Shown here: piece by piece, positions 11,284-23,461 of the stretch
Position numbering within the stretch: position 1 is the stretch's first letter
Layout: every line of letters starts with the position of its first letter
Assembly (NCBI GenBank): GCA_004380135.1
Contig: QXCR01000001.1
Span: 186,001 to 250,000 of the forward strand
Length of the DNA: 64,000 bases
DNA from: Stemphylium vesicarium
Taxonomy: Eukaryota > Ascomycota > Dothideomycetes > Pleosporales > Pleosporaceae
Direction: 5' to 3'
Notes under the pieces: generated by a model
What the model was told of the DNA's origin: nothing
Database searches by the model: none
Seen by the model: only the letters and a program-made list of their open reading frames with translations
Program-made: the position numbers and the translations under genes

Positions 11284-13006
11284 CTTTTCCCAATATGACA
11301 CGCGAGACTTTTGATCAAACCGAAAACAATCCGGAGACTGCACCAGGGGTTTTAAGAGGACTATCTGCGCTGCTTTTGACGAGGATCCTAAAGAATAAAT
11401 ATGTTAAAGATAGTAGGCTGTGCTGGAAGCCTGAGCTGTGCCGCTGTTTGCTGTTTCGCCGTTTTCGAATGGGAGCACAATTTTGTCGTCTAACCCAAGG
11501 GCAGCGAAGAACGGAACAACAGGTGTCGGGAAGAACCGACAGCGTGGTCGTACTCAATTGAAAAGGGGACAGCCCCGGACGTGGCTGGAAGATTGTGCAA
11601 CTGCCCCGTAGGAACACATCGAGGAAACACAGGCTCGGAGCGACAAGAAAAGTTACCACGTAGAGCAAAAAGCGAGGGGTTTGCGATTGACTGCCTTGCC
11701 AGGTGCTGCATGGTATTGAGTTGTATATATTGAACCTATTCTTAAAATTTCATGTCGACCTGTCCCGCTGCTCAGGATGCGGAGCACAGGGCAATGTCGA
11801 ATGCGGTCTGGCTGCTGATAAGAAAGTCATCCTACCGGTTGCTGCATGTTAATCCGGGAAGCGAGCAGCCACTGGGCAAAGGCGAGGCCTGTTGCAGAAA
11901 AGCTGCATAGCCGGGCAGAAAGACCAATAGTAATCCCAGTTGTAGCCCTCAGCTCAAGGGCGGAAGAATGGCCCAGTCGTTGGATGGCAGAGGAAGGAAG
12001 ACGTGTCCGTGATGAGCCGGCTGGTTGCTATGCTGGGCGTCAGCAATCCCATCACCATGCAGCAGGAGATTGAAAGGCTGCCCTGGGCGCAAATATGAGG
12101 GCGAAGACGGCGCGGCGCATATTAGATGGAGCTGACAAGATTTGATGTCAAGGAGCTATACCGCGATGCCCACAAGCTCCGGATTCACGCAAGGACCTCC
12201 CCTTGTGTGGCCGCCAAGGGTGTGTAGAGTAGGGGAGCTCGGGCCCAAGGCGCTGGGTGATGAGCGCAAAGACGTTTTGTCGGGACGCACTGCAGGGCCG
12301 GGGAATGCTGGTTTGGACGGCATCTTTCGGCGCTTCTCAGCAGCATGCACGAATGGTGTCGACTACGACAAAGCCGCCTAGAGCACGGGAAGCGGCTTGG
12401 GCGCCGACAGCTGTCTAGGCCCACACTCCATGTGCAGGCAGCTGCGCTGTCGTTCCACGCGAGCTCACCGAGGGCGCACCGAATACTTAAGGGTTGCTGG
12501 GCGATTAGCGCTGCGAACACGTTCGTTCGAGTACGGGCGTTGGCAAAAACAGGTTGTTACGCCGGCCTCTTTGGCGTTTGAGGATATGGCTCAGGCGTGG
12601 TGTTTTGGTTGGTTGGAAATGTCGAAGGCACGATCCAGCCACACAATACCAGCCTCCCCCGCCATTCGCGCATACCCACAGCACGCCTATGGCGCCCACT
12701 TTAAAGTATACATCCCGGTTTCCGCCCATTGTACGTCACTCCACTCCCCTACGAGCATTGTTGCATGTGGTAGCCCAATCGTAGACAAAGTAGATCCTGG
12801 ACCGTCCCCGATCTTAAAAGCACGCTGTCCGACCTCTTTCTGCACGTCGTCATCCTGCATCTTCCTCCTGTCGCATTGCACTTGCCCGGCGCCCCGTACC
12901 ACGGCACACAGCAAGAGGCACCGAACTGTGCTTCACCTGAGTGCTGCACTACCAAAGCAAACTTCTCTTGCCTCGAAGCAGCCTTGACCAAACACCAACA
13001 GCCAGC
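11284..13006. other. Intergenic region, 1.7 kb, divergent genes
   Basis: Upstream of the unknown three-exon gene (-) and the MARVEL-like gene (+). Short open frames occur on both strands, but none shows conserved-looking protein sequence or a plausible splice series. A TATATAT string lies near 11725. I see nothing else to report. Confidence 0.4.
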
Positions 13007-13666
13007 ATGTCTTTCTCCGGCCTGTCCTTCATTTTTTGGCGCATCTTCCAGATCGTCACCCTCATACCCACGCTGGGTATGCTGGCCTGGTTCGTCGATT
13101 GGTACAACAGCCGCAGTCTCCTCACACCGACGTCCATCCTTGTTCTCTTCATCGTATCTGTACTCGGTGCAGCATGGGCTTTGGGCACTCTCTTCCTGTA
13201 CACACGCGCGAAGCACTCTGCCAAATTCGTTGCCTTCATCGACCTTTTGTTCGTGGGCGCCTTCATTGGTGCTGTATACGCGCTCCGAGGCATTGCTGAT
13301 GCCGATTGTTCCAACTGGAACCGCAATGGCACCTACAGCACCGACCTAGGCCTATTCACTGTCTCTGGAAACTCATATGGACTCGACATTGACGGTCAAT
13401 GTGCTATGCTCAAAGCATCCTGGGCTTTCGGTATCATGTAAGTATTCCCGAGCGACTAGATGCATACAAGCACTAACATGATAATCAGGAACATCATCTT
13501 TTTCTTCATCACTTCTATCCTCGCCCTGCTCGTCCACCGTCACCACCGTGACGACCGCGTCATTGTTAAGCGCGAAGTCCACCGATCCCGCCATGGGCAC
13601 CGCTCTCGCAGCCCTCGCTACTCCCAACGCAGCCAGAGCCGAAGCCGACGTAGCTACGTCGTTTGA
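13007..13666 (+). CDS. MARVEL-like four-helix membrane protein
   Basis: Two exons, 13007-13437 and 13489-13666, flank a 51-nt intron with donor GTAAGT, branch CTAAC and acceptor CAG. The product has 202 residues. Four hydrophobic segments are visible: near residues 10-30, 45-65, 75-95, and a fourth crossing the splice site (SWAFGIM then NIIFFFITSILALLV). A loop before the last helix contains two Cys residues (DADCSNW and DGQCAML). The tail after the fourth helix is short, basic, and rich in Arg, Ser and His (RSRHGHRSRS). This arrangement is typical of fungal MARVEL-domain proteins, which associate with membrane curvature or plasma-membrane domains. The particular role is unknown. Start choice: the upstream open frame has no transmembrane character, and this ATG begins the first helix region directly. 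Confidence 0.87.
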
Positions 13667-14433
13667 GCGTATGCAATTATGATGGGGGCAGGAGTTTGGG
13701 ACACTAAAGGGCTTGGGAACATATGGCAGACGAATGTGATTCGATTACGAATTTCTTTGGACATGTCGTCATTTCGCCAATACATGGAAGCATTGAATAC
13801 ATTTGCGATGGCAGCGACATGGTTACGACGATTTTATCAGGATATCCCCGAGTGACGAATTTATGCACTCAATGTTTTTTTCTTTAATGTAGATAGTCGC
13901 GTCATTTCGAAAATAATCATAACAAATCTACCCCTCCAACAACCTGGCCATGACCACTTCAACAAGCAGATGCCACTAACAACAACAAAATTTCGGTCAA
14001 ACTCAGCAGTAGGTCGAACTCACAGGCAGGCAGACCATGTGATGAAGCTCTCGGTGCCGGGATATCCGTTGCTCGCAACTGGTGACGATGACTCGCACCT
14101 ACCCTAGCCTTAGGGACTTGCTGCATCGCTCCAGCCCAAGCACCACGCTAGCAACTGGACGCAATCTGAGAAGCATTCTCTCAGTGACTCTCCAATGGAA
14201 TTTACGCGAATTAAGCGAGACTTTTTCAGCAGCACTGAAAATTGTTCCATGGATCGTGGCATGAGAATGTGGTTGTTATTTTTACAGATGCGTGGCGCGT
14301 AGACGTTGAAGCATACCTCCATATATGCAATCCTTGGTTTCGCCGGATACTGGTACAATAATTTCTTACAGAGTTCTAGCCATGTGTTGAAGCAAACGTC
14401 ATGTGTGCTCCAAAAGAGCTTCATATCATCCCA
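13667..14433. other. Intergenic region between convergent genes
   Basis: 3' flanks of the MARVEL-like gene (+) and the mitochondrial ribosomal protein gene (-). AT-rich patches such as TTTTTTTCTTTAATGT near 13876 may belong to transcript ends. No gene is seen. Confidence 0.4.
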
Positions 14434-15039
14434 CTACCATACTCTGCAAAGTACCATGCCACCCAATTGCCGCTCTACACATTCTCTTGCTTCCAATATC
14501 CCCCTGTCTGTCGTGACGAACATGCACTCTCCGGGGTGCGTCAGTCCCTTGACGTAGCTCGCCTCGCGCGTCCTTGTGATCTTGCCCAAATCCTCGCTCG
14601 TCAGCCATATCCGCCGTGTAGGCTTCGAAACAAGCTTCATGTTCTTCAGCACCGGCTCGTTCTGCCAGTACTTCAGCCCTAGCCATAATCTCCTTCGCGC
14701 GGGGTTTTCTGGTACGTGTATTTCGTGGGTCTGCTCCTCGCCTAGGGGTGCCATCTGCTTCTTATCCTTTGAGCCCTCCATTGGGTAGGCAAGCCAAGGC
14801 TCATCCTTCAGCCTCCGTGCCATTGCGTCTAATTGCTCGGGATCTTGTTGTGCTTGTAGGAGAAAAGGCCTAGGTGGTGTCGGCCCGCCGAGCGTTACGG
14901 AAGAGAGAAAGCCTTCGCGCTGCAGGCCAAGCGCAATATTGACGTGCATCTTAGAGACGGGTATTGACGTCAGTCCCAGGCGGGCTTTGGACGCATTTTG
15001 CATGTGCGAGCACACGTGTGCCAGGTTGACGAGGGACAT
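14434..15039 (-). CDS. MRPS8: Mitochondrial small-subunit ribosomal protein uS8m
   Basis: Single exon, 201 residues. This is a structural protein of the mitochondrial 37S ribosomal subunit, encoded in the nucleus. The N-terminal helix MSLVNLAHVCSHMQNASKA and the following LTSIPVSKMHVNIALGLQRE are the fungal form of the bacterial S8 N-terminal domain. The C-terminal half has KPTRRIWLTSEDLGKITR and the terminal uS8 strand pattern GECMFVTTDRGILEA, ahead of the usual basic end. Length is as expected for fungal MRPS8, about 60 residues longer than bacterial S8 because of a middle insertion. The gene is transcribed away from the proline-rich protein gene starting at 15559, leaving a divergent promoter of about 520 bp. 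Confidence 0.93.
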   Translation of the reverse strand: MSLVNLAHVCSHMQNASKARLGLTSIPVSKMHVNIALGLQREGFLSSVTLGGPTPPRPFLLQAQQDPEQLDAMARRLKDEPWLAYPMEGSKDKKQMAPLGEEQTHEIHVPENPARRRLWLGLKYWQNEPVLKNMKLVSKPTRRIWLTSEDLGKITRTREASYVKGLTHPGECMFVTTDRGILEARECVERQLGGMVLCRVW

Positions 15040-15558
15040 ATTGGCGGCGTTGGTAGGGTTTTGCCCTCGATGGGCGGCGACACCGGGGCGGCGCGATGGC
15101 GGGGAGACAGATTCTCCAGGCGACCGGGTGTCCTGGTAGCGAGCGTGTCGACGGCGATGCTTGACGCAGCTGCGAGGTTCAATTGCGCGTGGTGTCGTCG
15201 GCGGATGCTCGATGCAGCAAATTTCTGGATTGGCTCGGAGGTCCGCAAGTCACGAGTGGATCGCTCCCCCTCCCGGGCTGCGATTCGGTAGAGCTCGCCC
15301 AGGTGGGCCAGCGCCTACTAAACTCCCACTAAGAGGGCGGGCGCTTCGAGCACGACACAAATAGAACCTCCACGGCTGTTGGCCGGAGCTATGGTCGGCT
15401 TTTATGACAGCCTTGCGACCTATATATGCCTTTGATCTCCTGAAGTTCGTCTTGAGTGCTAACAATCCGCCGTCTTACTACTCAACTGCAGCCTTCTCCA
15501 CATCTTGGGCCGTCAGCTATATTGGACGCCTGACTGACCACGAACTCACACTAACACA
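15040..15558. other. Divergent promoter region
   Basis: Lies between the MRPS8 gene (-) and the proline-rich protein gene (+). It is GC-rich near MRPS8 and contains a TATATATG string at 15421-15428, 131 bases before the second gene's ATG. No gene is seen. Confidence 0.45.
15421..15428 (+). promoter_or_regulatory. Possible TATA element
   Basis: TATATATG lies 131 bases upstream of the ATG at 15559. Its position is suitable for a fungal core promoter; function is inferred from sequence alone. Confidence 0.25.
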
Positions 15559-17063
15559 ATGCCTCCGCAGCAGGGAGAAGTGTCGCTCTTGACGCTGTGA
15601 GTAATCTGATTATTTCGTGAGACTTTGTCTTTATTGACACCTTAGACAGCTTCGCAGACGTCCATTACTACATCTCCCCACCTAGCCAGACTCCCCCGCA
15701 TCACCGCTTCGACAAAGGCTCCTATGTCTATCTCTACCACAACCCTATGCGCCAAAGCGGGCGCATAGAGATTGCAAACCATGCAGGCACGCCTAATCAA
15801 GATGCCTTTGCCGGTCGTATGTTCTGACACACGACGCATCATCTACAGAGTACATCGAAAGCTGACCTCGGTTGTTACATAGAACTGGACACTGTAAAGA
15901 TCGAGCAAACACACAAGCACCCGTGCTTGTTCTCACTCACCGTCGATGCGTTTCGAAGCCAGAACGGAACTGCGAGTCCTCACCAGGACCTGTCACAATG
16001 GCACCTGCCCACCCCAGACCCGTCGAACCAGGGGAAATACATGTACAGGCTGCATACAGTAGACATGTACTTCTGGACACCAGAAGACGCGAGTCTCTTC
16101 CTCGACTCTATTCAAAGAGTACTGCAGCCACATCAACTGCAGATTGTGCGCAATCCCAGTGCCACACCCACACACTCGGAACACAAGAACGATGCCCTGA
16201 GTCCCGTCATCGCAAGGCTGGAAAACGCAGCTATATCACACACAAGTCGGAGTGCAAGCATTAGCACTACACAGTCGTTCCCTGGTCCTCCAACCGCCGC
16301 TGCGCCGACATCACCACCCCCAAACGAGCAGCCACCCAATTACGCTCCAATGGCATACAACCCGGCTGCCCCTGCCGCTCCTGAGCCTATTGCTCATCGC
16401 GAAAAGACACCACCACCAGAAGATGCCAACGATGGGACAGGGCTTGGAACGGCCGCTGTGTACGATCAGCGTGCCGCACAGTATGGCAATCCGTTGCAAG
16501 CCTCTTTCGCGCCCCAACCAACATCGGGTGCATACTTTCCCGGACCACCTGCTCCAGGACAGGGCTTTACTGGCCCACCAGGTGTGCAGCGTACAAACAC
16601 AGCGGGATCAGTACCAAGTGCATCTCATACCCCACCATCCTTTGCGCCACCACCGTCTGCTCCTCCCCCAGGCCAGTTCAATAATACCCCACCGCCTCCA
16701 GCAGTGAAAAGAACTTCTACCATGCCTGCTCAGCAGTATGCCAACTACCCCAGCTCTCCAGGCTTCCCTCCAGCCCCTCAATCACCTCCAGCTCATTCCG
16801 CCGTACCGTCTCCTGGCTTCCCTCCCCAACAGTACCAGCCCCTGGCGTCTCCGGGCTATCCGCAATTTCAGTACGGAAGCACGGGAGGACAAGCACAAGG
16901 ACAGAGTATGCATCAGCAGCTCTACAGACCAACAGAGAGCGAAGCCGCCGTTCAGGATCATGAGGCCCCGAACGCGCAACGCAACTCCAACATCGGAAAA
17001 CGGGTAGATAAAGTGGAGAAAGGCATTGGCAGTTTCTTGAAAAAGTTGGATAAGAAGTTCTGA
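15559..17063 (+). CDS. Proline-rich protein with PH-like N-terminal domain, function unknown
   Basis: Three exons: 15559-15596, 15650-15816 and 15883-17063. The introns are 53 and 66 nt with donors GTGAGT and GTATGT. Phases 2 and 1 close exactly, giving 461 residues. The first exon encodes only 12 complete codons. Residues 1 to about 160 look folded, with alternating strands and a closing amphipathic helix (YFWTPEDASLFLDSIQRVLQ), which fits a pleckstrin-homology-like fold; that is inference from pattern. Residues 170-415 are rich in Pro, Ala, Gln and Tyr, with repeated SPGFPP- and PPAP-type units. The last 25 residues are a basic amphipathic segment (KRVDKVEKGIGSFLKKLDKK) that might bind membrane or fold as a helix. 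I do not recognise a named family. Confidence 0.83.
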
Positions 17064-17924
17064 GTACCCTGGGAGCGCGCGATATTCCTGTATCCATCTT
17101 GAAGCCATTTAGCAAGCGTAGACATTCGACAAAGTGACGATTTTAGTTGACATATCTTTTTTATACCCTATACACAACTTACGGTCTTGATCACAAATAA
17201 CGTCGACTGTGCCACAGTTGCAGATCAAATATTGGGGCGCATGCGATCATTATGCAGTATGAGCGCCAATCAGAACTGGGCGCTAGCGTATCCTTGAATC
17301 TGCCTGAGCCCCAAAATAGCAGCAGGTTTTTGGAGAGATGACGAGCCTAGGCTTCGCCTCCACTGCTCATGGGAGGAATCTTGATCGCAATTCGACCATG
17401 ATTGAGGTCGTACTAGATTATCATGGGGAAATTGACTGTTAGCAAATAGTTGTTGCGTTCTTTTATGCCCTGCTTTTCGAGTACTGTTGGATGTTGCGCA
17501 ACATGCTTCTTGGTCCCCACGAACCCCAGCCACAGGCCCCTGGTCACAGCTTCCAACCAACCCAGCATCGCGTACCCATCCATCCTCAGCCAGCTGCCAA
17601 GGCACGCATCCGGGCGCAGACTCAGCCCAGAACATCCCTCGCGACTTTCCCCCCATTGTTGTACAGTTGTTTCTACGCTAGACACCTCTTACACCCAACA
17701 TCCTAATCGCAATTACGGACTCCCTGCCGCTTACCTAGACGTTTCGACACAACGGCTCGACACCTCTTAGTGCGAAACAGGACCGAGAACGCGGGCCCTC
17801 CGAAGGCTAGTCGATCCACCTAACTCCGGACGAGTGATCTCATTGTGAAGACGAAGCTTCGTTGACACCTCTTGGTTGAAGCACTTGACGTGTGGTCGGA
17901 CCGGTACATGGTCGTTTTGGTACC
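17064..17924. other. Intergenic region
   Basis: 3' flank of the proline-rich gene and upstream region of the single-pass membrane protein gene, both on the + strand. Short open frames on both strands lack protein character. No gene is seen. Confidence 0.4.
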
Positions 17925-19298
17925 ATGTTGCTACCCACTCGGCATGCAAGGGGCGACGCGCTGGAGAAACGAGAGGTCTCCAAGCAGGGCAGGACGTTTG
18001 TTGTTGTAAGTTGAACACCTCTTGCACTTGCCCGCTTACCGCAACCCCGACACTCCACCAAGGTTCACACAGGCTGACCCTTGACCGTCTAGGTTGGAAT
18101 CATCGCTGTAGCTATCCTCGCTATACTTATAATCACATACTTCACAACCCTCAAATACCGCGCACCCGGCCGCGAAGCCCGGAAAGCACAAAAATCTTCC
18201 AAAGACAAACTCCCCTCGTTGTTCTCGTGGAAGAACTTCCGTAAGCGCCCGCGCCGAAATGACTACTCGACCAGTTTGCAGGATACCGAATACCGGGGGA
18301 GCACCAGCAGAGCAAGTGGTGAGATGAGCGGGGCGGCGGCAGCGGATCCCGAAAGGCAGATTGGGGGCACCAATGCGAATGGGGTCGACCGGAATACGTC
18401 GATTCGCAGTGTGATGACGCTGCCCGCCTACTCTTCCGCCGCAAGGGAGAACGAACGGGTTCTGGCCCGCGAGGGCGAACGAGCGGGCATGGACAACGTC
18501 GTTGAACTTCCTGAGACGCAAGACGAAGAGGAACGACAGCGCGAGGAAGAAATGGAGTCCTTGTACCAGATCCGGTTGGCGCGGCGAATCGAAGCGACAG
18601 ATCGAGAAGCACGACGACAAGCACGAAGGGAGGCACGGGCGCGCGGCGACGTTCAGGCACTCGCAGACATCCGACGAAGAGCAGAAGAGGCAGCAGATCT
18701 CTCCGTCTCACAAATGCTTATCGCAGAACACCAGGCCAGAACACGAGGCCGCGACCAGCGAGTTTCATCTGTTGCTTACGGCGATTTGGGAGTTGCAAGA
18801 CACGATGGCACACGTCTGCGCGCAAACTCCTCAGAGAGCGACAATCGTCCCCTTCTCGACTCTGCCGCTTCATTCTCCGGTCGTTCGCGCGGCTACACGG
18901 CCACTACTAACGACTCCCGCGCCGACACGCACCAACGCGGCCTCTCCGTAACCTCCCTCGCACAATCCGTCGAATCCCATGGGTCCGATGACTACGACTT
19001 CGCAGACGCCTCGCGTTCCAACTCACAATCACACTCGAACGGCAACAGCGAAGGCTTCGAAGTGGTTCCTTTAAATCCAGAAAGAAGCCACAGTGGCAGT
19101 AGCGCACCGTCACCGCATGCTGGCATACCCACAGAAGATGCTCCCGCATACGAAGACCCGCCGAATTACGAAAGTCCAATCAATACCCGCGCGCCGCAAT
19201 TACCAGCTTTGAACTTGGACCTCGAGCGACTACCCAGCATACAAGTCACCACAGAACCAACCCCTGTTGAGGGGCGAGCACCATCGCCGTTGCGGTGA
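17925..19298 (+). CDS. Single-pass membrane protein with cytosolic PPxY motif
   Basis: Two exons, 17925-18005 and 18093-19298. The 87-nt intron has donor GTAAGT, branch CTGAC and acceptor TAG. Phase is 0 on both sides, giving 428 residues. The intron falls just before the only membrane segment (VGIIAVAILAILIITYFTTL, residues 28-47), so a start in exon 2 would lose or shorten the helix. The short N-terminus contains a dibasic KREV site. After the helix come a basic juxtamembrane stretch, an Arg/Glu-rich predicted long helix (about residues 145-230), and a Ser-rich acidic tail with a PPNY at residues 383-386. PPxY motifs bind WW domains of Rsp5/Nedd4 ubiquitin ligases, so a role as an Rsp5 adaptor or client is a reasonable guess. 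AATAAA at 19326 may be the poly(A) signal. Family name not known. Confidence 0.8.
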
Positions 19299-19789
19299 TT
19301 GCCCTCGTCGATTTTTTTCTCGCTAAATAAACCATTCATTACCATTGTTGTGCAAATCTAAATACAGCCGCATTTCCAGCCATTTGAGTCGTTTTCTTTT
19401 CTTTTCGAAAGAGCATTCATTCTTACACACCACCATCATCAACGATTGTACGAAGTCATGCTGTCGGAGCAGCCTATCATATAAATTCCATTGTTGCATT
19501 TTCCCGGGGTTGGGTATGGCGCGGCGTAGGATCGGCAGCTGTCAAAGAATGACTTGCCCGGTGGCGTTGTGTTCGAGGGCATATATGTATACATAGGTAT
19601 TGCTCGCATTTTAAAATGTTTAATCCCTTTTTCTTGAAAATTATCCCTTTTGCTGCTTCTCCTTGTTGGGAAGCAACAGCTCTGATGGCACCATGTCGCT
19701 CTTTCCTCTTGTGCAGCATCTCTCGGGTTCTCAGGCCGTCGATTACTGCTGTGCGACGCTTAATTAGTCTCTCGCTGCCACCGTACCTC
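19299..19789. other. Intergenic region between convergent genes
   Basis: 3' flanks of the PPxY membrane protein gene (+) and the BTB gene (-). It contains T-rich runs and a TATATGTATAC string near 19582. No gene is seen. Confidence 0.4.
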
Positions 19790-20712
19790 CTACGACAGCC
19801 ACTTAACGATCATGTTGTGCAGATCAACCGCATAGCCTCCCCCTTCACGCAGCAGCTGTTGATGTTCAGAAAAGCCGTTGAAGACATGAATATGAAGCGC
19901 AACAAATTCCACCACCATGCTACGCAGCGGGTCCATCTGTCCCCCTCCAACAGAAGCATCAGTGCATTGGTTATCGTAAGCATACCGCACCAGCTCGACG
20001 ACACCACCGCGTGTCACAGGGAATATGTCCAACTCGACGAGATATGCACGCAATCTCCTTAAAGCGCACTTCTTCAGACCCTCGATCAAGTACCGATCAG
20101 CGAAGATGTAAAGGCGAGCGTAGCCCAGCAAGACACCACCCACGTCTTCCCTCCAATGAGCCTTGTACAGGCCATCATCGCTGTCTCTATTTCCCAAGCC
20201 CAGCTTCTCACAATCCCTCGGGTTGAAGGCTGCAATTTCCCACTCCGTCACCATGCTCCCAAACGTCAGTGCGAGAAGACGGCGCAATGGTGCTTCTTTC
20301 TGTGGCTCGAGGCTCAAACCGGGGCTGCAGAACCGTGTCGCTATGTGTGGACTCAGCAAGAAGAAGTCCTTGCGAATATCCATCTCGCACGCATCCACGA
20401 GATAGGGCTTTGGATTCGTAAAACTGCCTGTGTACGCGTACTCGCACAGGCGCTCAAAGTCTCCAGGCTCCAGATCTGGAAACTCGACGATGCCGGTTTG
20501 TGCTCCCTCGATGTCACGGCGGAGTAGGCGGGCGAGCGGAAGCGAGAGTGCGACGATGGCGCAGGAGTGTACGACGATGGGGTGCATGTCCTCGCCGATT
20601 AGAAAGGTGAAGAGCTTGGAGTTGACGATTCTGTTGGGGGAGGGGTTAGGAAGGTGAGTGAGGTGGGGGAGAAGGGTCTTTTGGTATCGTACTTAGAGAT
20701 CTTGGTCGCCAT
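19790..20712 (-). CDS. BTB/POZ-domain protein
   Basis: Two exons, 20712-20693 (20 nt) and 20630-19790. They flank a 62-nt intron with donor GTACGA and acceptor CAG, phase 2. The product has 286 residues. The tiny first exon supplies MATKIS and the intron sits inside the first BTB strand. The domain continues KLFTFLIGEDMHPIVVHS, then an ALSLPLARLL helix and the FERLCEYAYTGSF element, which is the canonical BTB core (residues 8 to about 85). The rest is helical, with YIFADRYLIEGLKKCALRRL as in the fungal BTB group that lacks Kelch repeats. Such proteins are often Cul3 adaptors or protein-binding scaffolds; which applies here is unknown. The intron between two short exons explains why a start at the internal Met (HPIVVHS) would miss the first strand. 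Confidence 0.85.
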
Positions 20713-21550
20713 GGTACCGAGATGCCGCACCGCGGCTGGCGGAGTGAACGTGGACATGGACGTGGAAGTAGAAGTGGATTATTGTGGAAGATCGAGGCGA
20801 GACTGTGTCGACTCGAGAAGCAGAGATGGAGCGAATATGGGTATGGACATGATTAATGATGTGGTACAGGGTCTCACTACATCGTCCACGAGTTGCCGAT
20901 GCCTGCATTTCTCTAGATTGAGGGTCATGGCTTATCATTTGCGCTCGGATGACCTGTCGACAAATCAGAAGTGAGATGATGGAAATGGAGACGGAGGTGG
21001 AGATGTCTAGGCAACCTTATCTCAGCCATGGAACTGAGGATGGAGGTGGCTCTTATAATGCGGTTGTTCTTAGTCGCTCTGCAAAGGGGTCGAAGCCTAT
21101 TGGCGACGGTGCTGGAGCCAGGTTGTGAGCAGTAAGTGATTTTGTAATTTATGGACTTTTTCTCTGGAGGTAAAATGTCTTGAGTATCTCGAAACGCATC
21201 TCCAACTTGTAGGTCTGCCGGGCACAGTACGTGAATATGATAATTTTTATTGTAATCAGGACGCAGTTGTGTAGTTCTTATGACGATTATGGTTGGGCAT
21301 GGTTTCACTGGTTGGCTTTGAGTAGTTACCACGCCGCCTACGAACCACGGTTGCTCGACGTTTAAGTCACAATTTTTGGGGCACTAGAACTAAAAAATAT
21401 ACCACTAGACGACCCTGGATCTATATCAAATTTCATACTCACCCAGTGATCTAATCTCGCAGCACGCATTCGACATCATCTTCTCGACCTTTACAAACAC
21501 GAGGACACAATCGGTGGCGAACTCCTGATTATAAATTCACGATACTCAAC
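20713..21550. other. Intergenic region
   Basis: Upstream of the BTB gene (-) and the first F-box-like gene (+). Dense purine-rich GGAGATGGA-type runs occur around 20740-21050. No gene is seen. Confidence 0.4.
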
Positions 21551-23015
21551 ATGTCTATGGCCAGATTATTCACGGAGATGGACCACAGGATTGCCAGCTT
21601 CCTGGTTGGCGAGACGAAGACCCTGAGCGCCTTGTCCAAAACCAGCAGGTACTACAGAAGGTAGCTGAGCTCCACCTGTACAAGCACATCCTGATCCGCG
21701 ATGACGATAATCACACACTGTTGCGACTGCTGTTTGTATTACTAGATCGCCGAGAGCTTGCGTCTTACATAAGAACCTTTGGGCACTTGCCTCGCCTCCA
21801 CCAACGCTGGAACTATGACGAGAAGGACGATACAGACAAAGAAAAGCGCCTTCAATCGCAGTTATGGGGCTATATGGGCGCAATTCGAAATCAAATCGAA
21901 AATGTGCTGTCTTCAGACTTAGGTCTAGAGAACATTCACACCACAAGATTAGCCTGGCTTGGCTCCATCGTCCTGGGTCCCGTGAAGCCCAACAAGGGAT
22001 TGGATCACACCATTGCACTGGTTATGTGCATGTCGAATAAACTTGAGCGCATAAAGCTATATGAGTATGAATATGAATACAATGTGGTGCGCAACTGTTT
22101 AGTTAGGCTTCGGCAGACGGACACAGTGCCTTTCAAGACGCTCAAGCACTTGAATTTCGACGGGGAAATGTATAGGCTTACTTCGGCGCTATGGTTACTA
22201 ACACTGGAGTTTTGGAGATCAGGAACGCCTAATAGGTCTTACTTGAGTTTGGCAGCTTCATCGAGTGCTTTTCACTGATGCAGCTACAATGCATCTTCTA
22301 ACGACTTCACTTCTACTAGGTAAATGTTGACCCAGAAATACTACGGAAGACAATCTTCTCACCAGCCTTCGGTAATCTACGAGAACTTGTGGTCGAATGG
22401 ACTCAGGAAACCCGCGCTGGACCCGATCCCAACGACCTAAGCGCACTCCTGCTTACATTAAAACAACACACACCCCTGCTCGAGAAATTCCAATGGTCAA
22501 ACCACTACTGGGTTTATTATAGAGAGCGACCGCTATCTGACACGTTCAACGGCTTCAGCAGGTTGCGAAACCTCTACCTTGACATCGGATTTCTGCTTCT
22601 ACGCGGCGACGACTACTTCAAAGCCCTACTTGACCCTTACGCCATCTTCCCGCTAAGCCTCGAAGAGCTCACGCTAAGCAACTTTACCATGACACAACTA
22701 CGCCAGGCCATCCGTATATTCGAGAACGACGATGAAGAAGTCCTAAGGGCTAAAATCAAACAACTATTGCTAATGTTTCCGCTCAAACGCCTCTCACTCA
22801 CCGTCACCGCGAGACCGTATTATACGCTATTTGAAAACTTGCCATTGGAGAATTTGCCATCAGAGAAGCTGAATCTGGAGGGGATCATCTTGTTGTGCTC
22901 TGCGCAGGATACGCTGAGGGAGATGGGTGTTACATTTGAGGTGCGGCGACAGACACATGTACAGGGGCGCTTTGAAACGATGCTGGATGTGGATGGCAAA
23001 TGGGAAGATTCTTAG
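21551..23015 (+). pseudogene. F-box-like gene, probably disrupted (copy 1)
   Basis: An ATG at 21551 opens a 36-codon frame with F-box character (HRIASFLVGETKTLSALSKT) that ends at a TAG at 21662. Clear coding sequence continues directly after it in another frame (VAELHLYKHILIRDDD), so about one base is missing there. That second frame runs to 22278. The last coding block (VNVDPEILRKTIFSPAFGNL to the stop at 23015) is in a different frame again, with stop codons between. A splice rescue of the second junction is possible: CTAAC and CTACTAG lie just before 22321, but I found no strong in-phase donor. No splice explains the first break. F-box proteins of this fungal type carry an N-terminal F-box and a degenerate leucine-rich C-terminus and select targets for SCF ubiquitin ligases. 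I judge this copy inactive, or possibly affected by sequence errors. Confidence 0.6.
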
Positions 23016-23461
23016 GTCCGCTGAGCAGGCTCTGGGCATTAGGGTTTGACCGCAGCGGCTGAGATTGTCACATTTGCAAGTCTGAGGGTATGTAGAGATT
23101 TGGCTCTGAGACTGAAACGATCTACGATGTCGTGTTGGCCTTGTTGCACTGCTTTTGCTGGTGCCTATACTTATTCATCTTCAATTAGCATTTAATCGTC
23201 TTCGGTTCTCATAGGTCAAAGGTGTTTTTTGCTGCACCTAGTGCTTCCTGCACGTGGTAGCGCGCTTTGCTTTCTAGCGCTCTCCCTCTTTCCGCGCGCT
23301 CTGGCCGTTGTTACGTCACATCCTCTGTACTCGCCTCACTTCACCCCATCTCACCTCACTGCCAGCAAGCCAAATTTTCTTTACCCCACATTATTCCCTT
23401 CTAATCTTTTTCAGTCACCCCGAGACTGAATTACACGTCTTAATCGACATCAGAAGCCGTA
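23016..23461. other. Intergenic region between two F-box-like genes
   Basis: Pyrimidine-rich (TCACC-type runs around 23333-23360) just before the next ATG, as in a leader. No gene is seen. Confidence 0.4.

Noticed and set aside
12137..12987. Several open frames upstream of the MARVEL-like gene
   Set aside because: Different strands and frames overlap, with no shared motif, no conserved look and no sensible splice chain.
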